Source of the DNA: Micavibrio aeruginosavorus
GTDB taxonomy: Bacteria; Pseudomonadota; Alphaproteobacteria; UBA9219
DNA length: 29,239 nucleotides
Direction of reading: 5' to 3'
NCBI GenBank assembly: GCA_020720905.1
Contig: DYNT01000003.1
Coordinates: forward strand, 1 to 29,239
Notes under the pieces: model-generated
The model's input: the letters and a program-made list of their open reading frames with translations, nothing else
Told to the model about the DNA's origin: nothing
Database searches by the model: none
Part shown: positions 8,679 through 15,204 of the stretch, in pieces
How the letters are laid out: the number at the start of each line of letters is the position of its first letter
Numbering within the stretch: position 1 is the stretch's first letter
Program-made: the position numbers and the translations under genes

Positions 8679-8854
8679 AAAACAATCATCAGGATAATCA
8701 AACCGACAAAACATAAGTTTCTCGCGTAAAGCGCGAGGCGGTTCGATCCCGATCAGGTCCACCAAAAACAATCATCAGGATAATCAAACCGACAAAACAT
8801 AAGTTTCTCGCGTAAAGCGCGAGGCGGTTCGATCCCGATCAGGTCCACCAAAAA
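8653..8854 (+). repeat. 86-bp tandem repeat built on the 3' end of tRNA-Ala (2.35 units)
   Basis: The block beginning CGGTTCGATCCCGATCAGG starts at 8653 (inside the tRNA), 8739 and 8825. Two complete 86-bp units are identical by eye, followed by 30 bp of a third. Each copy carries the tRNA T-loop half and CCA. Each complete unit then has an AT-rich linker and a hairpin CTCGCG-TAAAG-CGCGAG. The downstream copies cannot form full tRNAs. The pattern fits duplicated tRNA-tail attachment sites or tandem amplification. Confidence 0.9.
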
Positions 8855-8872
8855 TGAACGCATGACAAACTG

Positions 8873-8899
8873 AAAGGAAACGTCAAATTTTTCCTTTTT
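8873..8899. terminator. Weak hairpin with T-rich tail between tRNA repeats and the ATPase gene
   Basis: AAAGGAAA (8873-8880) pairs with TTTCCTTT (8890-8897) across a nine-base loop and overlaps the stop codon of the minus-strand ATPase gene. T-rich flanks occur on both strands, so it could end transcription from either side. The stem is AT-rich and the call is weak. Confidence 0.35.
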
Positions 8900-10061
8900 C
8901 TTGAAGCCGCGTTAGATAATCTTCAAACATGGGAACCGTAAAGGCAATATCGCCATAAGATTGGCTGTATATCATTCCTTTTGCTATAATTTTTGCCCGA
9001 CACGGACCAAGCGCTTGAACGTCTTCTTTGAGTTGCGCCGCAACATCGGAAGATCGATAAGGGCCTTTGCCAAGCTTAGCCATCGCTTTCACATATTCAC
9101 GCTCCTTGGGGGTTAATCGATCAAACCGCACACGGAAAAAATCTTGATCCAGTCGATGAAGCGCCACATCGGACGCTTGCTTAACATTATCAACAGTGAT
9201 GGGAGAAGCTGTAGCAATATTCCACGCTTGATACCCCCATTCTTGCAGAAAAAAAGGATACCCTTCTGTCCGTTTTATGATTTCGTCAAGAGCGTCATCC
9301 GAAATACTCTCTTTCTCGTTTTCAATAGGCAATCTAATCGCTAGCCTTGCAGCTTCTTGATTAAGGGCGCCAACAGAAGGAAATGAAAACAACCGTTCGG
9401 CGTATGATTTAGCATTTCCAGATAGAGCAGCAATCTGCGGCAAGCCTGCGCCAAAAAACATGACAGGCAATTGCTTTTGGTTTGTTCTATGTATAGCCAT
9501 AATTAATGCTGCCAGATGTTTCTTTGGCAGATACTGCATTTCATCGACTAATAGTGACCATCCACTACCTGCCGCCTGCGCCGCTTGACCAATGCGAATA
9601 AAAAGATCGCCAAGGTCGCTTTCAATATTTCCGCTGTCTGCCGTTCCCATATCAGGATCAACAGATAACGTCACATCTCCAACAGAAATCTTAAACACGC
9701 CAACAAAGCTTTTTAAGGCTCGCATAGCGTCATAAGCATATTTTTTTGCCTCTTCTATCCCCGATAATTTACGAAGGGCTTGATAGACTTGAGGATATAA
9801 CAAACTTAGAAAATCCCCTCGATCCTGAGCTTCAATAAAAGAGGTCAGATGGTTGTTTTCCTCTGCAAGTTGTTCAATTCTATTCAAAAGAACTGTCTTG
9901 CCCGTTCCCCTTAACCCTAAAAGAATTTGAGATTTATTGGATCGTCCAGCCAGCGCTCGTTGAATAGCGATTCTCGCATCAGAAATAATTTCATTTCTGC
10001 CTGCCATTTCCGGTGGTGGAGAACCAGCACCGGGAACAAAGGGATTTCGTACTGGATCCAT
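8883..10061 (-). CDS. AAA+ ATPase of the Orc1/Cdc6-like (AAA_16) type, accessory
   Basis: The product is 392 residues. N-terminal NPFVPGAGSPPPEMAGR is the typical entry of this family. Walker A is GLRGTGKT (49-56), and Walker B is SLLVDEMQ with Asp173/Glu174. A sensor-1-like strand follows (LPVMFFGAGLP, about 198-208), then GYPFFLQEWG of the lid, and a C-terminal winged-helix-like domain (about 320-392). It should be a cytosolic NTP-dependent DNA-binding or switch protein; the substrate is unknown. It is noticeably more A/T-rich than its neighbours and stands alone. It lies just past a tRNA whose 3' end is repeated, and a perfect 23-bp inverted repeat sits at its promoter. These are signs of horizontal acquisition and autoregulation. 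AGGA precedes ATG 10061 by eight bases. No integrase or partner gene is present. Confidence 0.85.
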   Translation of the reverse strand: MDPVRNPFVPGAGSPPPEMAGRNEIISDARIAIQRALAGRSNKSQILLGLRGTGKTVLLNRIEQLAEENNHLTSFIEAQDRGDFLSLLYPQVYQALRKLSGIEEAKKYAYDAMRALKSFVGVFKISVGDVTLSVDPDMGTADSGNIESDLGDLFIRIGQAAQAAGSGWSLLVDEMQYLPKKHLAALIMAIHRTNQKQLPVMFFGAGLPQIAALSGNAKSYAERLFSFPSVGALNQEAARLAIRLPIENEKESISDDALDEIIKRTEGYPFFLQEWGYQAWNIATASPITVDNVKQASDVALHRLDQDFFRVRFDRLTPKEREYVKAMAKLGKGPYRSSDVAAQLKEDVQALGPCRAKIIAKGMIYSQSYGDIAFTVPMFEDYLTRLQEKGKI

Positions 10062-10072
10062 AAGACCATTCC

Positions 10073-10137
10073 TATAAGAAGTTTAACTAGTTATAACAAA
10101 ATATAGGTATAACTAGTTAAACTTCTTATAATGTCAA
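10073..10137 (-). promoter_or_regulatory. Perfect 23-bp inverted repeat overlapping the ATPase promoter (likely operator)
   Basis: Arms at 10073-10095 and 10108-10130 are exact reverse complements, separated by 12 bases. Each arm itself contains the palindrome TAACTAGTTA. On the minus strand a perfect TTGACA (10137-10132) sits at the outer edge. The -10 would fall inside the right arm (GTTATA with an 18-base spacer). The left arm lies between there and the ATG at 10061. A protein bound to both arms would block the promoter. The plus strand has TATAAT at 10127-10132 without a -35. Confidence 0.75.
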
Positions 10138-10203
10138 TATAAAAAATTATAAAAATGCAAAGGCATGACAACGCGCTGTATTTATTGTGTTATTATAATC
10201 CAT

Positions 10204-10241
10204 CAACTTGAAACTCCGAAAATTTTTCTGGTTTTCAAGTT
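10204..10241. repeat. Near-palindromic dispersed repeat, copy 1
   Basis: CAACTTGAAACTCCGAAAA (10204-10222) is followed directly by TTTTTCTGGTTTTCAAGTT (10223-10241). They form an imperfect hairpin with a nine-base perfect outer stem. The same motif recurs with a larger gap at 19622-19713. It lies ahead of dut and could be an operator or a small repetitive element. Confidence 0.65.
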
Positions 10242-10277
10242 AGCGTCGTCTATAACGGCTATCTTTATGGAGGGCTT

Positions 10278-10736
10278 ATGCCAAACGTCACCGTTGCCAT
10301 CACCACCTTGCCCCATGCACAAGGGCTTGACCTTCCCGCCTATGCCACTGAACGTGCTGCGGGCATGGATCTGTGCGCTGCTGTGGGCGAGGATTCCCCC
10401 ATCACGTTGCAGGCAGGAGGGCGCACGCTTATCCCAACGGGGCTTGCCATTGCTCTGCCAGAAGGGTTTGAGGCCCAGATAAGGCCGCGCTCTGGCCTCG
10501 CCCTGAAAAACGGGCTTAGCGTCCTCAACAGCCCAGGAACCATCGATGCCGATTACAGAGGCGAAGTGCAGGTGATCTTGGCCAATTTAGGGCGCGAGCC
10601 TTTCACCGTCACACGCGGCATGCGCATCGCGCAAATGGTCATCGCGCCCTATACCCGCATCACATGGCAAGCCACCGCCAGCCTTCCCCCAACAGACAGA
10701 GGCACAGGCGGCTTTGGTTCAACCGGCGTGGGTTAA
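10278..10736 (+). CDS. dut: Deoxyuridine 5'-triphosphate nucleotidohydrolase (dUTPase)
   Basis: This 152-residue trimeric dUTPase hydrolyses dUTP to dUMP and pyrophosphate in the cytosol. All five family motifs are visible in order: AGMDLCA, PRSGLA, GTIDADYRGE with the catalytic Asp, GMRIAQ and the C-terminal arm RGTGGFGSTG. GGAGG lies four bases before ATG 10278. The last 18 bases overlap, tail to tail, the 3' end of the COG0523 GTPase gene on the other strand. It is a housekeeping gene. Confidence 0.97.
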   Translation: MPNVTVAITTLPHAQGLDLPAYATERAAGMDLCAAVGEDSPITLQAGGRTLIPTGLAIALPEGFEAQIRPRSGLALKNGLSVLNSPGTIDADYRGEVQVILANLGREPFTVTRGMRIAQMVIAPYTRITWQATASLPPTDRGTGGFGSTGVG

Positions 10737-11786
10737 TCCTCTTCTGCAAGCAAGAAAGGCGGCGCGGAGTTCTTTTTCCTTAAGCTGCCGTCCGATCAAG
10801 ACAAGGCGACTGACGCGGCGGCCTGTCTTAGGCCACGGTGCCAGTGCGCCGCCTTCAAGCGTCATGCGAACGCCTTGGATCACGATTTTGCTGTCTTCGC
10901 CTGCGAAATGGAAAATGCCCTTATAACGTAAGAGATCGGCTCCCTTTTCTTGCGCCAAAGCCACAAGCCAGTTTTGAATCTTCTCCGCGTCCATCGGTTG
11001 ATCGCTGACCAATGAAACGCTGCTGAGCGTCGTATCGTGATGAAACGCAGGCGCAGGGGGCGGAGCCGCCAGGCAACACCCGCACGCGCAGTCTCCCTCG
11101 TCATGAGGGTGCGTGTGATGAGGCGTCTCTTCCTGCGCTTCGTGTTCGTCGCACGCGGCCAATTTCTCAGCCACCGCCCCCAAGTCAAACCCACCCTGCC
11201 CCATGATTTTATCAAGAGACAGAACACCGCGTGACACAACGTGAATCTTCGCAAAGGGGTTGAGCGTTTTAAGAAGCGCTGTGATGCTGGCGATATCAGC
11301 CTCGCTCACAAGGTCGGCTTTGTTGAGGATAAGGCTATCGGCAAACGCGATTTGGGTTTCAACCTCAGGGTCGGCCTTCAGCTGCTCCACAACATGCGCG
11401 GCATCAACAAGCGCGATCACACTATCCAGCGTGGTGCGAGAGGCTAAATCCGGATCCGTCAAAAACGTCTGCGCCACGGGGGCAGGATCGGCAAGGCCTG
11501 TTGTTTCGATCACAATGCCATCAAAGGCATGGGCGCGGCGCATCAACCCACCAAGCACGCGAATCAAATCACCGCGAAGCGTGCAACAAACGCACCCGTT
11601 GCTCATGTCAAATATTTCTTCATCCGAGGCGACGATCAAATCATTATCGATGCCAATCTCGCCAAACTCATTGACCACAACGGCATAGCGCTTGCCGTGC
11701 GAAGCGGTCAAAATGTGATTAAGAAACGTCGTTTTGCCAGAGCCAAGAAACCCCGTTAAAACCGTCACTGGCATTTTTGCTGTCAT
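10719..11786 (-). CDS. COG0523 (CobW/YjiA/ZNG-like) metallochaperone GTPase
   Basis: I chose the second ATG (11786) because the AAAGGA box sits six to seven bases before it and touches the first ATG (11792). The product is 355 residues. Walker A is GFLGSGKTT (about 12-20), and the family metal site is GCVCC (65-68, CxCC). Further motifs are ETTGL (94-98), guanine-specificity NKAD (155-158) and a His/Cys-rich loop HHTHPHDEGDCACGCC (about 223-238). A CobW C-terminal domain follows. Such proteins deliver zinc, cobalt or another metal to client enzymes using GTP. The rich His/Cys loop favours zinc or a similar divalent ion. No Zur box or cobalamin riboswitch is evident upstream, so the metal cannot be named. 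Confidence 0.92.
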   Translation of the reverse strand: MTAKMPVTVLTGFLGSGKTTFLNHILTASHGKRYAVVVNEFGEIGIDNDLIVASDEEIFDMSNGCVCCTLRGDLIRVLGGLMRRAHAFDGIVIETTGLADPAPVAQTFLTDPDLASRTTLDSVIALVDAAHVVEQLKADPEVETQIAFADSLILNKADLVSEADIASITALLKTLNPFAKIHVVSRGVLSLDKIMGQGGFDLGAVAEKLAACDEHEAQEETPHHTHPHDEGDCACGCCLAAPPPAPAFHHDTTLSSVSLVSDQPMDAEKIQNWLVALAQEKGADLLRYKGIFHFAGEDSKIVIQGVRMTLEGGALAPWPKTGRRVSRLVLIGRQLKEKELRAAFLACRRGLTHAG

Positions 11787-11875
11787 CGTCATTCCTTTCG
11801 CGCAGGCTCTTACAGAAAAACAAAGAGATATTAATCAGCCCATAAATAATAGGGGGCCTAACTTCTCAAAAAAAA

Positions 11876-11909
11876 CTGTGTCATTCCCGCGAAAGCGGGA
11901 ATGACACAG
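11876..11909. repeat. 15-bp perfect hairpin of the ATTCCC-N8-GGGAAT (dRS3-like) class
   Basis: TGTCATTCCCGC, GAAA loop and GCGGGAATGACA, extended by two or three further pairs, form a 15-bp perfect stem with a GNRA loop in the space between two divergent genes. The core fits the ATTCCC-N8-GGGAAT pattern described for dRS3 in Neisseria and similar palindromes common in Proteobacteria. There is no T-run, so it is not a classic terminator. Confidence 0.75.
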
Positions 11910-12070
11910 GACGGGTAATGTCTGGTTACTTACTTATTAATAGAACCTCTTTTTCTGATCCACAATAGGTTCTCTTTCCATCTTGGCCAAAAAAGGATTA
12001 GGATGGATTGATGGGATTAGTATAAAAAGAATCGTCCCAAAGATCAAAGCGACAACGAGGTTTGAGAATC

Positions 12071-14029
12071 ATGCCGCGCATCAATGTTTTGTTAGTCGGA
12101 GCAGCCTTGCTTTTCACCTGCGCGGCTGCGCACGCCCAAGTCATGCCCCCGCCAAAAAAATCACCACGCACGCCTGTCAACAGCGAGGTTATTGTCAATA
12201 AGGCCGCCATGCCGCCTTCACGCCGTTTGGACGGCCATGCCGATGTGCTGGACGCCGAACGCCTGCGCCTGAACGGCTATGAAATTCGCCTCTACGGCAT
12301 TGTCCCGCCGCAGATGAGCGCCACCCATGGCCCCCAAGCCCGCGCCGTCGTGGATACCCTCGCCCAAGGTTTCATAACATGCCATATTAAAGACCGCGAC
12401 CGTGAGGGCCGTTTGCTGGCGCTTTGCCATAACGAGGCCAACCTTGATTTCGGCCTTGAGCTTTTGCGGCGCGGCTTGGCCGTTAGCGCACGCGGCACGC
12501 TGCAATCTTCTGACTACGCCGAAGCCTATTTAGCCGCTGAACAGGCGGCGCAAAGCCAACGCCTTGGCCTGTGGTCAACGGGAGCGCCACCCGCTGCTTC
12601 GGATAAAAGCCTTAGCGAAGCCGCCGCACGCGCCGCCGCGACCAAGGCCGAGATAGCGCGCCTTAAGGGGGAAGAGGCCAAAGCCAAGCTTGAGCTGGAG
12701 GCTTTGCAGACCTCTGCGCTTAATAATAAAGAGGCCTCCGTTGCCGCGCTCCCCTTGCCAGAAAATAAAACGGAAAGCCCCCATGACGCCCAAACGATAA
12801 GCGTATCCCTCACGGATCCGGCATCGTCTGAGGCGTTGAAGCTTTCGGACAAAGACCTTGGGATTTCCTCTGCCGATCTAAGTCCAGTGCCCTTCGCGCA
12901 AGAGAGCGGCTTTTTTGAACGCTATCAGCTTTTGGTCACGGGTCTTCTTTTCCTTATCACCACATTGTGCGTGACGGGCGCGGTGACGCTCTATCGCCTT
13001 CGCCAAAAACGCGACGACATCAAAGCCATCGCGGCCGCGCTGCGCGGCGAGCTTATGGCGGCGCGATCCATTTGTCAGGCGCGGCTTGCCAAAATTGCCC
13101 AAGACAGCAACGAAAAAACGACAAGCTGGCCCCGTATCCGCACCTTGGTCTTTCAGGCTTATGTCGGACGCCTTGGTCTTTTGGGCGCGGATTTATCGCG
13201 TCAGATTGCCTCTATTTACGGGCAGTCCAGCGATTATGCGTCGTATTACAACGCCCACGATGGCCAAGGCGAAGGCGCATCAAAGCGTCAAGCCATGGAA
13301 TCCCTTGTGCGCCATATTGAAGAGGTTACGCCGCGCCTATCGCACATTGAGCAAAAGGGCTCTCTCCCCATCGCCCTTAAAACAACGCCTTCCGCAGCCT
13401 TGCCGCAAATGGAAGCAACGCCTGACAAAGAATCGACCCTTTCTCTAACACAAGACGCCACCGCATCGCCGCCCCCTGATGGCCCATCTGGCACGCCTGC
13501 GCCTGCGCCAATCCTTGCCACGGAAGAAAAAGAAATCTCGCCTGAAATCGCGGCCAGTTTATCGGAAACAAAAACAGAAGTGCTGACCGGCACACGCCCC
13601 CCCCAAGCGGCTCTTAAAAAAGAACGCGCCGCGCAAGAAACGCCGCCCCTCACGCAGACACGAAATAAAGCGCCCACACAAACATCACGGTTTTCTCGGC
13701 CTCATGATGCCTTGAAGCATGAAGGGGAAACACAAGAAACCCAAGCGCCTGAAACAACGCGACCACCGTTGGCTGAGCGCGCCATCACCAAACCAGCAAC
13801 CAAAGCGCCTCCTTCGCGCATCAATTTTGCTGCGCCGCTTATGGAGAAGCTTGCGAAAATCAAACCGCCGACAACCCCGTTGCCCAGCGCCGTTGATCAT
13901 CAAGACTTAATCAACTTCTCAATCCCTGATTATGAAAACCTGACGGAAGAAGAATTGGAAGCGTTGCTGCATGCCGAAGAGGAATTCTTGACAGCCTCGC
14001 CCGTTGGCAAGGCGCAGAAAGCAGGCTAA
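12071..14029 (+). CDS. Signal-bearing membrane protein with a degenerate staphylococcal-nuclease-like domain
   Basis: The ATG at 12071 begins a clear signal peptide (MPRINVLLVGAALLFTCAAAHA). The TTG at 12062 adds only three residues. The 652-residue product has an SNase/TNase-like domain (about 53-170): RLYGIVPPQ, then CHIKDRDREGRLLALC, then Y.EAYLAAEQAAQ..RLGLW. In active nucleases the first motif is RLxGIDAPE. Here the metal-binding Asp and catalytic Glu positions are Val and Gln, while the Arg residues remain, so nuclease activity is doubtful. An Ala/Glu/Lys-rich coiled segment follows, then one transmembrane helix (about 285-307) and a helical domain. A long Pro/Thr/Ala-rich tail that is probably cytoplasmic ends in an acidic helix. 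Function unknown. It may be a structural or ligand-binding envelope protein. Confidence 0.7.
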   Translation: MPRINVLLVGAALLFTCAAAHAQVMPPPKKSPRTPVNSEVIVNKAAMPPSRRLDGHADVLDAERLRLNGYEIRLYGIVPPQMSATHGPQARAVVDTLAQGFITCHIKDRDREGRLLALCHNEANLDFGLELLRRGLAVSARGTLQSSDYAEAYLAAEQAAQSQRLGLWSTGAPPAASDKSLSEAAARAAATKAEIARLKGEEAKAKLELEALQTSALNNKEASVAALPLPENKTESPHDAQTISVSLTDPASSEALKLSDKDLGISSADLSPVPFAQESGFFERYQLLVTGLLFLITTLCVTGAVTLYRLRQKRDDIKAIAAALRGELMAARSICQARLAKIAQDSNEKTTSWPRIRTLVFQAYVGRLGLLGADLSRQIASIYGQSSDYASYYNAHDGQGEGASKRQAMESLVRHIEEVTPRLSHIEQKGSLPIALKTTPSAALPQMEATPDKESTLSLTQDATASPPPDGPSGTPAPAPILATEEKEISPEIAASLSETKTEVLTGTRPPQAALKKERAAQETPPLTQTRNKAPTQTSRFSRPHDALKHEGETQETQAPETTRPPLAERAITKPATKAPPSRINFAAPLMEKLAKIKPPTTPLPSAVDHQDLINFSIPDYENLTEEELEALLHAEEEFLTASPVGKAQKAG

Positions 14030-14072
14030 CGCCTTGGCTCTTGCCAAGGGGGCTTCATCCTGCTACTCTCAA

Positions 14073-14089
14073 TTTAGAAACATTCTAAA
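14073..14089 (+). promoter_or_regulatory. Irr-box / iron control element (ICE)-like operator
   Basis: TTTAGAA-ACA-TTCTAAA is a perfect inverted repeat and matches the published alphaproteobacterial Irr/ICE consensus TTTAGAA-N3-TTCTAAA at every fixed position. It lies 18 bases before the peroxiredoxin ATG, where a bound regulator would most simply act as a repressor. Irr itself is not in the window. Confidence 0.6.
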
Positions 14090-14107
14090 CTTAAAAAGGA
14101 TACCTCC

Positions 14108-14824
14108 ATGGACAACGCCACCGAAACCACCGTCACAGCCATGCCCCGCATTGGCGATAAGGCTCCCTCCTTCACCGCCGTCACCACGCAAGGCGACATC
14201 CGTTTTCCGGAACAGTATGCTGGCGATTGGGTTATCCTGTTCAGCCATCCTGCCGATTTTACGCCCGTCTGCACGTCTGAGTTTATGATCTTTGCTGCGC
14301 GGGAGGAACAGTTTGAAAAAGCAGGTTGCAAACTGGTTGGCCTTTCGGTTGACGGCCTTTACAGCCACATCGCGTGGCTACGCACGATCAAAGAAAAAAT
14401 CGATTATAAGGGCATGAAAAATATCGAGGTCAAGTTTCCCTTGATCGAAGATATCACCATGAACGTGGCGCGGCTTTATGGCATGATCCAGCCGCAAGAA
14501 AGCGCCACAAAAGCGGTGCGCGCCGTTTTCTTTATCGACCCCAAAGGGATCATCCGCGCCATCATCTATTACCCCTTAAGCCTTGGCCGCAACTTTGATG
14601 AGCTGTATCGCGTGCTGATCGCCCTGAAAACGGCGGACGCCTTTTCAGTCGCAACCCCTGCCGATTGGCAACCAGGAGATGACGTGATCGTCCCGCCCGC
14701 CGGTTCCTGCGGTGTCGCTCAAGACCGCATGGAAGGCAAGGAAGACATGACCTGTCATGATTGGTTCTTCTGCACCAAGAAGATCGATGCGGATGCCGTT
14801 CTTGGCGCTGTCATCAAAAAATAA
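14108..14824 (+). CDS. Peroxiredoxin of the Prx6/long 1-Cys-like group with extra C-terminal cysteines
   Basis: This 238-residue thioredoxin-fold peroxidase reduces H2O2 and organic hydroperoxides in the cytosol. The active site is SHPADFTPVCTSEF with Pro48, Thr52 and peroxidatic Cys55; Arg138 (AVRAVFFID) completes the site. The C-terminal arm carries Cys201 and CHDWFFCTKK (Cys216, Cys222), as in archaeal/bacterial Prx6-type enzymes in which these cysteines act in resolution. It is monocistronic: an ICE-like operator stands upstream and a strong terminator downstream. The start was taken at ATG 14108, with AAAGGA nearby. Regulation by iron status through Irr is inferred from the site only. 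Confidence 0.92.
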   Translation: MDNATETTVTAMPRIGDKAPSFTAVTTQGDIRFPEQYAGDWVILFSHPADFTPVCTSEFMIFAAREEQFEKAGCKLVGLSVDGLYSHIAWLRTIKEKIDYKGMKNIEVKFPLIEDITMNVARLYGMIQPQESATKAVRAVFFIDPKGIIRAIIYYPLSLGRNFDELYRVLIALKTADAFSVATPADWQPGDDVIVPPAGSCGVAQDRMEGKEDMTCHDWFFCTKKIDADAVLGAVIKK

Positions 14825-14845
14825 AAAGAGGGGGTCTATAACGAT

Positions 14846-14876
14846 AAAAAGGGGGGCATCGCACCCCCTTTTTTTG
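14846..14876 (+). terminator. Rho-independent terminator after the peroxiredoxin gene
   Basis: AAAAAGGGGGG, a short loop and ACCCCCTTTTTTT form a strong GC stem ending in a T-run 20 bases after the stop. The A-rich 5' side makes it usable from both strands. Confidence 0.88.
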
Positions 14877-14903
14877 CCCCTTTTTTCGCCCCTAAAAAAG
14901 GGG
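14877..14903. terminator. Second, adjacent terminator-like inverted repeat
   Basis: CCCCTTTTTT (14877-14886) is the exact reverse complement of AAAAAAGGGG (14894-14903) across a seven-base loop. It abuts the first hairpin and may act as a back-up, or as a terminator for the opposite strand. Confidence 0.55.
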
Positions 14904-15204
14904 AAGCAGATTTGTTCTTTATCAATACCTTAGCAAAAAAACATCGATTCTCAGCCCCAAGAGCGGGGGATTGTGCCTCTCGGCCTCCTTCAGCTCAAAG
15001 TTAACGCCGTAACCCTTTGAAATATAAGAAAACTGACTCGATTTTAGGCGGCATCTAACCCATTGATTCACAACACTTTTGTAAACTTCGCCCGATTTTG
15101 GATCGCCAAAGGATCATTCTTCCGCTTTGAATCACTTTCGACTTCGCGTACAACTTTTGGGCAGACCACAATGCCTCGCAAAAAAAGCCCCTGAAGGAGG
15201 GAGC
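14904..15204. other. Leader region of the Wzy/ligase gene, no gene seen
   Basis: About 300 bases between the double hairpin and the Wzy-family start. A small hairpin CCCC-AAGAGC-GGGG lies near 14957-14970. No riboswitch class or promoter could be recognised, although the promoter of the next gene must be here. A TTG-initiated extension of the next ORF into this region (from 15127) is judged non-coding. Confidence 0.6.

Noticed and set aside
8883..10061. Transposition helper ATPase (TniB/IstB-like)
   Set aside because: There is no adjacent transposase or terminal repeats, and the NPF..G.G..PP..GR entry plus winged-helix end fit the Orc1/Cdc6-like group.
10165..10482. 105-residue plus-strand ORF ahead of and into dut
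   Set aside because: Overlaps dut in another frame. It has a weak start, and its N-terminal part covers the palindromic repeat.
14904..15204. Riboswitch (e.g. c-di-GMP class) in the Wzy leader
   Set aside because: The leader is long enough and the context inviting, but no conserved riboswitch core could be matched by eye.
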